From Streptomyces albipurpureus (GTDB lineage: Bacteria; Actinomycetota; Actinomycetes; Streptomycetales; Streptomycetaceae), in the NCBI RefSeq assembly GCF_023701525.1, contig NZ_JAMQAW010000031.1:1-55312 (forward strand): a stretch of DNA of 55,312 bases, read 5' to 3'. Position 1 is the stretch's first letter. The number at the start of each line of letters is the position of its first letter. This document shows positions 8,693 through 16,592 of the stretch, piece after piece. The position numbers and the translations under genes were made by a program. The notes under the pieces are model-generated. The model was not told where the DNA came from and searched no databases. It saw nothing but the letters and a program-made list of their open reading frames with translations.

Positions 8693-8707
8693 TAAATGCG
8701 TTACAGT
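8680..8707 (+). promoter_or_regulatory. Candidate promoter of the reductase gene
   Basis: TTGGTC (-35-like, 8680-8685) and TACAGT (-10-like, 8702-8707) are 16 bases apart and face the reductase gene. The -35 box lies inside the palindromic operator, so repressor binding would block it. This is a pattern match only. Confidence 0.45.
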
Positions 8708-8758
8708 GACTCCCGGATCGATTACTTGGCCGACCACATAATATTTTCTGGAGCCCTG

Positions 8759-9835
8759 ATGACCACCGCTTTCGACCCGATCGACCTCTCGGGCAAGCAG
8801 CTGGCGAACCGTATCGCCATGGCCCCCATGACTCGCAGTCGCGCCTTCGGTACTGGTCTCTCGCCGACCGACTCGGTGGTCGAGTACTACGCGCAGCGCG
8901 CCACGGCTGGCCTGATCATCTCCGAGGGAATTCAGCCCTCGGAGACCGGCCGGGGATACCCCGACACCCCGGGGCTGCACAGTGATGACCAGGTGGCCGC
9001 GTGGAGCAAGGTCACCGATGCCGTGCATGCCAAGGGTGGAAAGATCTTTGCCCAGCTGATGCACGCGGGGCGGATCGGTCATCCCTCGCTGTTCGACGAT
9101 GGCCGTTCCAGTGTTGGTCCGTCCGCCGTGGCCGCCGCCGGCCAGCTCTACACCCATGAGGGTCCCAAGGACTTCCTGCCGCCCCGGGCCCTGAGCGGCG
9201 ATGAGATCCTTTCGGTGGTGGGGGAGTTCACCCACAGTGCTCGCAACGCCATCGAGGCCGGGTTTGACGGTGTGGAGCTGCACGGGGCCAACGGCTACCT
9301 GATCCAGCAGTTCCTCGCCTCCAACACCAATCAGCGCACCGACGAGTGGGGCGGCTCCGTCGAGAACCGCATTCGCTTCGCCACCGAGGTGACCAACTCC
9401 GTGGTGGCTGCCATCGGAGCCGACCGTACGGCGATCCGACTCTCACCCAGGAACGAACACAATGACATCGCCGAGGCCGATGCTCATGAGGTCTACCCCG
9501 CGCTGATCCGGGAGCTCGACCAGCTCGGACTCGCCTATGTGCACATCGCGGAGAACAACGGGAGGGTTCGGGAGCTCACGCTGGAACTGCGGAAGCAGTA
9601 CAGCGGCACCATCGTTTTGAACCCGTCGACCGAGGGCCCCACCGACCATGCGGCGCTCTCCCTGATCGAGGACGGGATCGCCGACATCCTTTCCTTCGGT
9701 TCGCTCTTCCTCGCCAACCCGGACCTTCCGGACCGGCTGCGGACCGAGGGGCCGTACAACGCCCCCGACCCGGCCTCCTTCTTCGGCGGAGACGACAAGG
9801 GGTTCATCGACTACCCGGTGCTGAGCACCGTCTGA
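8759..9835 (+). CDS. Old yellow enzyme-family alkene reductase (NemA-like)
   Basis: The 358-residue FMN TIM barrel starts MTTAFDPIDLSG. It has AMAPMTRSRA in the first FMN-binding strand, QLMHAGRIGH, the catalytic/substrate-binding H-x-x-N in ELHGANGYLIQQFLASNTN, and phosphate-binding strands near the C terminus (ILSFGSLFLANPDLPDRL). It should use NAD(P)H to reduce electrophilic C=C bonds (N-ethylmaleimide, enones, quinones) or nitro compounds in the cytoplasm. Pairing with a divergent MarR repressor is the common electrophile-responsive nemRA-like arrangement. The start at 8759 is preferred over the in-frame upstream ATG because that extension would cross the second operator copy. Confidence 0.93.
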   Translation: MTTAFDPIDLSGKQLANRIAMAPMTRSRAFGTGLSPTDSVVEYYAQRATAGLIISEGIQPSETGRGYPDTPGLHSDDQVAAWSKVTDAVHAKGGKIFAQLMHAGRIGHPSLFDDGRSSVGPSAVAAAGQLYTHEGPKDFLPPRALSGDEILSVVGEFTHSARNAIEAGFDGVELHGANGYLIQQFLASNTNQRTDEWGGSVENRIRFATEVTNSVVAAIGADRTAIRLSPRNEHNDIAEADAHEVYPALIRELDQLGLAYVHIAENNGRVRELTLELRKQYSGTIVLNPSTEGPTDHAALSLIEDGIADILSFGSLFLANPDLPDRLRTEGPYNAPDPASFFGGDDKGFIDYPVLSTV

Positions 9836-9846
9836 CCGGGGGGCGA

Positions 9847-9885
9847 CGCGGGGCCGGTCCGGACGACACCCGGACCGGCCCCGCG
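9847..9885. terminator. Bidirectional hairpin terminator between reductase gene and ectD
   Basis: A perfect 16-bp stem, CGCGGGGCCGGTCCGG paired with CCGGACCGGCCCCGCG, with a seven-base loop. It sits between two convergent gene ends (stops at 9835 and 9911). No U-tract follows, as is usual in Streptomyces. Confidence 0.85.
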
Positions 9886-9910
9886 GTTGGCTCTCAGCGG
9901 AGCCGTAGCG

Positions 9911-10807
9911 TCATCGGATCGGTGTGAAGTCCCGTGCCCCGATGAACTCCGGTCGCGGCACCGGCGCCGCGAACGGCTGTACCGCCGCGTTCTCCACACT
10001 GTTGAAGACGATGAAGACGTTGCTGCGGGCAAACGGCGTGATGTTGTCACCCGAGCCATGCATGCAGTTGCAGTCGAACCAGGTTGCCGATCCCGCGCGG
10101 CCGGTGAACAGCCGGATGCCGTGCTCCTGCGCGTAGCGCGTCAGCGCCGCGTGCGAGGGAGTGCCGGCGTCCTGCATCTGGAGTGACTTCTTGTAGTTGT
10201 CCTTCGGCGTCTCGCCCGCACACCCCAGGAACGTCTTGTGCGACCCGGGCATGATCATGAGACCGCCGTTGGTGTCCCGGTTCTCGGTCAGCGCGATGGA
10301 GACCGAGACGGTCCGCATGCGGGGCAGACCGTCCTCGGCGTGCCAGGTTTCGAAGTCGGAGTGCCAGTAGAAGCCCGAAGCGCCGAAGCCGGGTTTCACA
10401 TTGATGCGGGACTGGTGGACGTAGACGTCCGAGCCCAGGATCTGCCGAGCCCGCCCCACCACACGTTCATCGCGCACCAGGGCGGCGAACACCTCGCTGA
10501 TCTTGTGCACCTCGAAGATCGAGCGCACATCCTGCGAGGTGGGCTCGATGATGGAGCGTTCATCGGCACGGATGGTGGGGTCGGCGATCAGCCGGTCCAT
10601 CTCCGTGCGGTAGAGGGCGACCTCGTCGTCCGAGATCATGTCCTCGACGGTGAGGAAGCCATCGCGCTCGTACCCCTGTAGCGCGGAAGGCACGACGGGC
10701 CCCGGTGCTCCGGGCGCCGACCAGACCACCGGGTCCTGGCGCGGGGTCACCACCTCCCCCACGCCTCGGGTCGGGTAGAGATCGGTGCGTACGGGTGCGG
10801 TCGTCAT
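9911..10807 (-). CDS. ectD: Ectoine hydroxylase EctD
   Basis: The 298-residue Fe(II)/2-oxoglutarate dioxygenase hydroxylates ectoine to 5-hydroxyectoine. The iron triad is visible: H149 and D151 in FYWHSDFETWH, and H250 in DCNCMHGSGDN. The EctD signature region from QSRINVKPGFG through the W-H-x-D strand is intact, and the length is normal for the family. It starts four bases after the ectC stop, so it is the last gene of the operon and probably translationally coupled. The strong hairpin downstream fits the operon end. Confidence 0.97.
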   Translation of the reverse strand: MTTAPVRTDLYPTRGVGEVVTPRQDPVVWSAPGAPGPVVPSALQGYERDGFLTVEDMISDDEVALYRTEMDRLIADPTIRADERSIIEPTSQDVRSIFEVHKISEVFAALVRDERVVGRARQILGSDVYVHQSRINVKPGFGASGFYWHSDFETWHAEDGLPRMRTVSVSIALTENRDTNGGLMIMPGSHKTFLGCAGETPKDNYKKSLQMQDAGTPSHAALTRYAQEHGIRLFTGRAGSATWFDCNCMHGSGDNITPFARSNVFIVFNSVENAAVQPFAAPVPRPEFIGARDFTPIR

Positions 10808-10810
10808 GAT

Positions 10811-11209
10811 TCAGCCCTCCTCGGTGAGCAGCGGATAGACACCGTTCTCGTCGTGGTCCTCCCGCCCGGTGACGGGTGGGTTGAAGACGCAGACACAACG
10901 GAAGTCGGTTTTGGGGCGCAGGGTGTGGCGTTCGTGACCGTCCAGGAGATACATCGTCCCGGGCTCGATCCAATGGGTCTCGCCGGTCTCGTCGTTGGTG
11001 AGTTCGGCCTCGCCCTCCACACAGAGCACCGCCTCGATGTGGTTGGCGTACCACATCGATGTCTCCGTGCCTGCGTACAGGACGGTCTCGTGGAGTGAGA
11101 AGCCCACCTTCTCCTTGGCGAGCACGATGCGTTTGCTCTCCCAGGTGCCGGACGTCGCCCTCACATGGCGCTCGGTGTTCTCGATGTCCTTGAACGAGCG
11201 GACAATCAC
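10811..11209 (-). CDS. ectC: L-ectoine synthase EctC
   Basis: The 132-residue cupin closes the ring of N-gamma-acetyl-diaminobutyrate to give ectoine. Cupin strands are seen in MWYANHIEAVLCVEGEAEL and IEPGTMYLLDGHERHTL, and the C-terminal segment ends PLLTEEG. A GTG start (11207-11209) opens with the family-typical IVRSFKDIENTERHV. A 45-base gap separates it from ectB, and a purine-rich site (GGAAGCAGAG) precedes the start. Confidence 0.97.
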   Translation of the reverse strand: MIVRSFKDIENTERHVRATSGTWESKRIVLAKEKVGFSLHETVLYAGTETSMWYANHIEAVLCVEGEAELTNDETGETHWIEPGTMYLLDGHERHTLRPKTDFRCVCVFNPPVTGREDHDENGVYPLLTEEG

Positions 11210-11254
11210 GGTGCTCTGCTTCCTTTCTGCTGGGCCTTCCGGGATACGGGGAGG

Positions 11255-12523
11255 TCAGGCGGTTTCTCGGACGCTGCGGGCGAGGATGCGCAGGCCCTGG
11301 TCCAACTCGTCGGGTGTGATGGTCAGCGACGGCAGCAGTTTGACCACCTCGCTCTCGGGACCCGATGTCTCCAGGAGCAGCCCCAGTTCGAAGGCGCGGG
11401 CACAGATCGCCGAAGCGCGTGACTTGTCGGTGAACTCCAACCCCCACACCAGACCGCGGCCGCGGAAGGAGACTCCGGGCTCGGCGGTCTCGGCCACGAT
11501 GGCCAGCAGTGCCTGCTCCACCTGCTCCCCACGGGCGAGGGTCTGCTTCTCCATCTGGCCGTCCGCCCAGTAGGCGTCGAGCGCCGCGGCGGCCGTGACG
11601 AAGGCGGGGTTGTTGCCGCGGAAGGTGCCGTTGTGCTCGCCCGGCTCCCAGATGTCCAGTTCGGGCTTGAAGAGGCAGAGCGACATGGGCAGGCCGTAGC
11701 CGCTGATGGACTTCGACAGGGTGACGATGTCGGGGGTGATGCCCGCTTCCTCAAAGGAGAAGAAGCCACCGGTCCTGCCGCAGCCCATCTGGATGTCGTC
11801 GACGATCAGCAACATGTCCTGGCGTACACACAGTTCCTGGAGCGCCCGGAGCCACTCGGCGCGGGCGACATTGATGCCGCCCTCACCCTGTACGGTCTCG
11901 ACGATCACCGCGGCCGGCTTGTTCAGTCCGGAGCCCTGGTCGTCCAGGAGGCGTTCGAACCAGAGGAAGTCCTGGACCTGGCCGTCGAAGTAGTTGTCGA
12001 ACGGCATCGGTGTGCCGTGCACCAGGGGGATTCCGGCGCCGGCCCGCTTGAAGGCGTTGCCGGTGACGGCGAGTGAACCCAGTGACATCCCGTGGAAGGC
12101 GTTGGTGAAGGAGACGACCGACTCGCGGCCTTTCACCTTGCGGGCCAGCTTGAGCGCCGCTTCCACGGCGTTGGTGCCGGTCGGGCCGGGGAACATCACC
12201 TTGTACGGGAGGTCACGAGGCCGCAGGATGATGTTCTGGAACGACTCCAGGAACGCCCGTTTCGCCGCGGTGGCCATGTCCAGACCGTGGGTGATGCCAT
12301 CGCGCTCGATGTAGTCGATCAGGGCGCGCTTCAGTACCGGGTTGTTGTGCCCGTAGTTGAGCGAGCCGGCGCCGGCGAAGAAGTCGAGATAGGCGCGGCC
12401 GTCCTCGTCGTGCAGATGGCTGCCCTGGGCCCGGTCGAACACGGTGGGCCAGCCGCGGCAGTAGCTGCGCACCTCTGATTCAAGGGTCTCGAAGACGCTC
12501 AGGGCGGGCGGGGTGATGGTCAC
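11255..12523 (-). CDS. ectB: Diaminobutyrate-2-oxoglutarate transaminase EctB
   Basis: This 422-residue class III aminotransferase makes L-2,4-diaminobutyrate from aspartate semialdehyde and glutamate. The PLP-lysine region is VTLSKSISGYGLPMS, preceded by LLIVDDIQMGCGRTG, whose Asp pairs with the cofactor. FFAGAGSLNYGHNNP and PTGTNAVEAALKLAR are typical of EctB. The GTG start at 12523 is preferred to the track-length start upstream because GGAG lies about six bases before it and TITPPALSVFETLESEVRSY is the family-typical N terminus. Confidence 0.97.
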   Translation of the reverse strand: MTITPPALSVFETLESEVRSYCRGWPTVFDRAQGSHLHDEDGRAYLDFFAGAGSLNYGHNNPVLKRALIDYIERDGITHGLDMATAAKRAFLESFQNIILRPRDLPYKVMFPGPTGTNAVEAALKLARKVKGRESVVSFTNAFHGMSLGSLAVTGNAFKRAGAGIPLVHGTPMPFDNYFDGQVQDFLWFERLLDDQGSGLNKPAAVIVETVQGEGGINVARAEWLRALQELCVRQDMLLIVDDIQMGCGRTGGFFSFEEAGITPDIVTLSKSISGYGLPMSLCLFKPELDIWEPGEHNGTFRGNNPAFVTAAAALDAYWADGQMEKQTLARGEQVEQALLAIVAETAEPGVSFRGRGLVWGLEFTDKSRASAICARAFELGLLLETSGPESEVVKLLPSLTITPDELDQGLRILARSVRETA

Positions 12524-12667
12524 AGTGGTCTCCAGGGGGTCCTGTTGGCGAGTGCGCACATGGCAGGTCGGTCCAGGCGTCCGGATGGGGAGCGACCTTG
12601 ACGGCCGGGTGGGGTGGACGCGCGAATGCGGGGACTCGGGGTGCGAAGAAGGTGGGGCGCGGGCTGG

Positions 12668-13267
12668 TCAGGCGCTGAGCGGGCCGATCCGGTAGAGAAT
12701 CTCCGGCTGATGCGCCTCCAGGGGCTTCCCCGGCGCCGCTGAGTCCATCAGCCCTGGGGATTCCTGGTGCGGCTGAGGCTCTTGGGGGAAGTGGGCGTTC
12801 TCGAAGAGGGTCTCGCGCTCCAGCGCGGCGCCATGGCGCTTCGCGTAGGAGGTGAAGAGACGGTCCGACGCGGTGTTGTCGGGGGTGACGGTGGTCTCGA
12901 TCTCCTTGATCCCCCGGTCACCGATGACCTTCGCGGTCAACGCGTCGAGCAGTACCCCGGCGAGACCCTGACCGCGGTACGCGCGGTCCACGGCGATCTG
13001 CCAGACCACCAGAGCCGTGGGGCGATCGGGCCGTGCGTATCCGGTGACAAAGGCAACCGGCGCACCGCTGGTGTTACGGGCCACGAGCGAGGTGGCGGAG
13101 AAGTCACGGCACCACAGCAGATAGCTGTACGAGGAGTTGAGGTCCAGAACCTCGGAGTCGCGGGCGATTCGCCAGAGCGCGGCTCCGTCCTCCACTCGCG
13201 GAGGTTCGACGGTGATGAATTCGCTCGATGGGGTGGCTCGTACAAGGTCTTCCTGTGCGGCGGTCAT
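12668..13267 (-). CDS. ectA: L-2,4-diaminobutyrate N-acetyltransferase EctA
   Basis: The 199-residue GNAT enzyme transfers acetyl from acetyl-CoA to diaminobutyrate, the first dedicated step after EctB. The acetyl-CoA site R-G-Q-G-L-A is in VDRAYRGQGLAGVLLDAL, and SSYSYLLWCRDF is the substrate-side EctA signature. The ATG at 13267 is chosen because the family begins there (MTAAQEDL). The longer frame upstream is compositionally non-coding. There is no good Shine-Dalgarno site before this ATG, and an A/T-rich TAAATT lies about eight bases upstream. It leads the ectABCD operon, with 144 bases to ectB. Confidence 0.95.
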   Translation of the reverse strand: MTAAQEDLVRATPSSEFITVEPPRVEDGAALWRIARDSEVLDLNSSYSYLLWCRDFSATSLVARNTSGAPVAFVTGYARPDRPTALVVWQIAVDRAYRGQGLAGVLLDALTAKVIGDRGIKEIETTVTPDNTASDRLFTSYAKRHGAALERETLFENAHFPQEPQPHQESPGLMDSAAPGKPLEAHQPEILYRIGPLSA

Positions 13268-13735
13268 GCCCAAGTAATTTACCGAGCAAATTCTGAAATT
13301 GCATTGTTGGGAGGGGTTGGGTGGTGGGGCCTCGTGTGTTATCGCGCGGGCGGGAGACGTTCTCAATATGCGTAGTGGTTTGGGTGGTTTTGTTAGGCAC
13401 AAAAGGGATTAATCATAGATCATGTGGGGTCGGTCACATCTTGAAATCACCGCCGATCCTATTGATGAAACTCTTATGTTTAGGGTCGGGATACGGGGGC
13501 AGGAGATGATGGAAAACCGTCAGCTATAAACGCGTTCAGCGAATGAGGAAATCATTTCGCGGAGGCGTTAGGAGTGCGCTCTGTGGGCAGTGCCTACACG
13601 GTTCCCTTATAAGGTCGTGGGTGAGTCTTCGGAGGGGTTCGCGGATTTATGGAGGGGCGTTTTCCTCGGTGCTCCCTCCTCCCGGATGGGTTCTCGTCGC
13701 TGTCTTCTCGGTTCCCGCTCGGCTGCCCCGCCAGG

Positions 13736-13773
13736 CGCTTCGGCGTTGCCTACGCCCGCACCTCACGCACGGC
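13736..13773 (-). repeat. Partial copy of the 3' end of the downstream aminotransferase gene
   Basis: About 38 bp match 13901-13938, with 27 of the first 29 bases identical and 32 of 38 overall by eye. The match covers the last codons and stop of the aminotransferase gene (ending E-V-W-A-stop there, E-V-R-A-stop here) plus downstream sequence. It looks like a remnant of a duplicated gene end. Confidence 0.6.
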
Positions 13774-13863
13774 ACGACCCCAGGGTGCCCGATGGGTCCG
13801 GTCGGCACCGCAGGCCCCTGGGGCGAGCAGCGGCGCCCGGCTCGCGGGGTGGGGATACGGCAA

Positions 13864-13900
13864 GGCCCCCGGAGCGACGCCTTTCGCCGTCCCGGGGGCC
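13864..13900 (-). terminator. Hairpin terminator of the class V aminotransferase gene
   Basis: GGCCCCCGG (13864-13872) pairs with CCGGGGGCC (13892-13900). The bases between form a further weak stem. It starts 15 bases beyond the stop codon at 13915. Confidence 0.75.
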
Positions 13901-13914
13901 CGCTTCGGTGTTGC

Positions 13915-15015
13915 CTACGCCCACACCTCGCTGACCGCGCGTCCCGCGGCTTCCAAATCCACCGCCGCACCCCTGTCCGCCAGTGCCGAGCCCAGCGCGG
14001 TGAGCGAGGAACGCACCGCACCGCGGGTGGCGTCCAGGCCGTAGTGGTTGACCCGGACCATCTCCTTCGACAGCGCGCCACCGCCCGCGATCAGCGGTAG
14101 CGAAGGATCGGCTGCCAGGGCCTGCGCCACCAGATCGGACGCGTCCACACCCGCCGGTGCGCGCAGGGTGGTAGCCACCGGCGCCGCGTCCCGCGCCTCG
14201 TACACATACGGCTCCAAGCCGCCGCCCAGTGCCAACGCGCCCGCGCGCGTCGCGGCCGCCGCACTGGCGTGCCGCGCCATCACGGCATCCAGGCCCTCCG
14301 ACTCGATGCGCTCTACACAGGCCTCCAGGGCCAGCATCTCCAGTTGAGCCGGCGCGTGCAGCAGCGCTCGGCGACCGCTGTCGATCCAGCGTTCCTTCCA
14401 GTCCAGCAGGGAGAGGTAGGAGCGCCGAGGTGCGGCCGGATTGGCCGCGAAACGCTCCCAGGCCCGTTCGCTGACCGACACCGCGGACACTCCGGCCGGT
14501 CCCCCCATCGCCTTCTGCGCACCGATCACGCAGAGATCGACTCCCCAGACATCCGGCAACAGCGGCTCGGCGGCGACCGACGCCACCGCGTCCAGCATGA
14601 AGAGCGCGCCGTGTCGCCGTACGACCTCGCCGATCTCCGCGACCGGGTTGGTGTTGCCCGTCGCGGCTTCCGCGTGTACCAGCGAAACGAAGTCGATCTC
14701 CGGCCGTGCGGCCAATGCCCGCTCCACCTGCTCCGCTGTGACCGCGGTGTGGAAGGGCACCTCCAGATCGACGACCTCGGCGCCACAGTCACGCAGCCAG
14801 TTGCCGAAGGTCTGCCCATAGGGGCCCGTCACCACATTGAGTGCGGTCGAGCCGGGCCGTGCGCCACTGCGGATGCACCCCTCCAGCGGCAGCAGTGCCT
14901 CACCCTGAGTGATCACCACATCCTGCTCGGTGTTGAGCAGAGCGGCGACCCGCCGTTCGATGCCCGCGAAGTGTGTGGCGGTCAGCGGGGGCAGGTCCAG
15001 GAGCGGATGTGTCAC
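13915..15015 (-). CDS. Class V aminotransferase (serine-pyruvate / alanine-glyoxylate type)
   Basis: The 366-residue PLP enzyme has Asp142 in FMLDAVASVAAEP as the ring-nitrogen contact and Lys168 in CVIGAQKAMGGPAGVS as the Schiff base. It resembles the serine-pyruvate/alanine-glyoxylate aminotransferase branch (PucG/SgaA-like). MVRNHYGLD-type residues near the C terminus (VRVNHYGLDATRG) are typical. Substrate is not certain. The GTG start at 15015 is preferred to the frame's earlier ATG because GAAGAAGG lies about seven bases upstream and THPLLDLPPLTATHF is the expected first strand. It is divergent from the amidohydrolase gene, 147 bases away. Confidence 0.88.
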   Translation of the reverse strand: MTHPLLDLPPLTATHFAGIERRVAALLNTEQDVVITQGEALLPLEGCIRSGARPGSTALNVVTGPYGQTFGNWLRDCGAEVVDLEVPFHTAVTAEQVERALAARPEIDFVSLVHAEAATGNTNPVAEIGEVVRRHGALFMLDAVASVAAEPLLPDVWGVDLCVIGAQKAMGGPAGVSAVSVSERAWERFAANPAAPRRSYLSLLDWKERWIDSGRRALLHAPAQLEMLALEACVERIESEGLDAVMARHASAAAATRAGALALGGGLEPYVYEARDAAPVATTLRAPAGVDASDLVAQALAADPSLPLIAGGGALSKEMVRVNHYGLDATRGAVRSSLTALGSALADRGAAVDLEAAGRAVSEVWA

Positions 15016-15162
15016 GGTGGTGCCTTCTTCGGGTCCGCGCTGCAAGTCGCGCTATGGGTTTCGTCTTCTGTCGAGCCGCCTGGGTAACACACTTGATCAG
15101 CGGCTTTAGGTCTCTCGGAGGAGAGTACCCACCGCGTCGTACGATCCTCGTACAGTGCTGGC

Positions 15163-16254
15163 ATGAGCGATCACATGGTGTTGCGGCTGAAGGGGCGGGT
15201 GCTCGTCGGCCCGGAAGACGTACGGGACGAACTGTGGGTCGTCGATGGGCGAATCACCTATCACCGGCCGCTCGCAGCCAAAGATGTACAGACCGTATCG
15301 GGATGGGTGCTTCCCGGACTGGTGGACGCGCACTGCCATGTGGGGCTCGACCGACACGGCCCGGTGGACGACGCGACGAGTGAGAAGCAGGCGCTCGATG
15401 ACCGGGACGCGGGCACCCTGTTGATCCGGGACGCCGGTTCTCCCTCCGACACCCGCTGGATCGACGATCGGGAAGACCTACCGAAGATCATCCGAGCCGG
15501 CCGCCATATCGCCCGTACCCGTCGATACATCCGCAACTACGCTCATGAGATCGAGCCCGTCGATCTGGTCGCCTATGTCGCCCGGGAGGCTCGACGGGGT
15601 GATGGTTGGGTCAAGCTGGTCGGGGACTGGATCGATCGGGACGCCGGGGACCTGACCGCTTGTTGGCCGCGCGACGCGGTGGAAGCGGCCATCGCCGAAG
15701 CGCATCGACTGGGTGCGCGGGTCACCGCGCACTGTTTCGCCGAGGACTCCCTCCGCGATCTTGTGGAAGCGGGCATCGACTGCGTCGAGCATGCGACCGG
15801 CCTCACCGAGGACACCATTCCGCTCTTCGCGGAGCGCGGTGTCGCCATCGTGCCCACGCTGGTGAACATCGCCACCTTTCCCGCGATGGCCGATGGCGGC
15901 GAGGCCAAGTTCCCCATCTGGTCAGCCCATATGCGCCGGTTGTACGAGCGCCGCTATGACACCGTCCGGTCGGCCTATGACGCGGGAGTGCCGATCTTCG
16001 TCGGCACGGACGCGGGGGGTTCGCTGCCCCATGGGTTGGTCGCGGCCGAGGTCGGTGAGTTGGTGAAGGCGGGCATTCCTCCGCTGGAGGCGCTGTCGGC
16101 CACCACGTGGGGGGCGCGGGCTTGGCTCGGCCGTCCGGCGCTGGAGGAGGGGGCACCCGCGGATCTGGTGGTGTACGACGAGGACCCGCGGGCGGACACC
16201 AGGGTGCTGGCCGCCCCGCGCGGGGTGATCCTCAACGGGCGGGTGATCGGTTGA
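15163..16254 (+). CDS. Amidohydrolase-family metal-dependent hydrolase
   Basis: The 363-residue protein has the amidohydrolase layout: a small beta domain, then VLPGLVDAHCHVG with H57-x-H59 as metal ligands. A lysine at about 150 in GWVKLVGDW probably bridges the metals. His ligands follow in VTAHCFAED and CVEHATGL, with the catalytic Asp in FVGTDAGGSLPHG near 287. The C-terminal strand returns to the beta domain (GAPADLVVYDEDPR). It is of the imidazolonepropionase/prolidase-like group that cleaves cyclic amides or peptides, but the substrate is not readable. No signal peptide is present. Confidence 0.88.
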   Translation: MSDHMVLRLKGRVLVGPEDVRDELWVVDGRITYHRPLAAKDVQTVSGWVLPGLVDAHCHVGLDRHGPVDDATSEKQALDDRDAGTLLIRDAGSPSDTRWIDDREDLPKIIRAGRHIARTRRYIRNYAHEIEPVDLVAYVAREARRGDGWVKLVGDWIDRDAGDLTACWPRDAVEAAIAEAHRLGARVTAHCFAEDSLRDLVEAGIDCVEHATGLTEDTIPLFAERGVAIVPTLVNIATFPAMADGGEAKFPIWSAHMRRLYERRYDTVRSAYDAGVPIFVGTDAGGSLPHGLVAAEVGELVKAGIPPLEALSATTWGARAWLGRPALEEGAPADLVVYDEDPRADTRVLAAPRGVILNGRVIG

Positions 16255-16592
16255 GCACGGGCGGTCTTCACCGGCGCCGTCGCCGGACCGCGCGGCGGTG
16301 GCGTGTTGACCGAGCGTGACTCGGGCGCGTCGCCCGTCGTTGAGCACTTCTCCGTGTGCCCTCATCGGTGAACCGGCGCACCACCACACGCCCTTGACGA
16401 TCGCCCCACAGGCGAACACTCGTACCTCACAAATCGAATATAAACGCGGAAACCCCCCTTTGGGGTGAACTAACGCCAGGTATCTGTCGGTTCACTCTCA
16501 GTGCGTAAAGATTCCGGTGTCCCAGTCGCCATGGCCCGCATGTCCCTGCGGGCCAAGGGCGATGTCATGTCTCCTGTGGGGGTTCCACCACC
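16255..16592. other. Gene-free region upstream of the LAETG protein gene
   Basis: About 340 bp. It has an A/T-rich patch near 16430-16450 (GAATATAAACGC) and a C5/G4 pairing just after it. A nine-residue mini-ORF starts at 16567, and its TGA overlaps the TTG start of the next gene. No other gene is supported. Confidence 0.4.

Larger units (their letters stand above)
13268..13914. other. Long gene-free region upstream of ectA, partly A/T-rich
   Basis: About 650 bp with no supported gene. Roughly 13360-13560 is markedly richer in A/T than the surroundings. It holds a bulged inverted repeat, GCGAATGA with TCATTTCGC, at 13539-13560. The right part, 13650-13915, is G+C-rich and holds a partial copy of the neighbouring aminotransferase 3' end and a terminator. 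The osmotic control region of ectABCD should lie in the left part. Confidence 0.5.

Noticed and set aside
13543..14100. Plus-strand ORFs between ectA and the aminotransferase gene
   Set aside because: They run antisense into the real aminotransferase gene and have no family resemblance.
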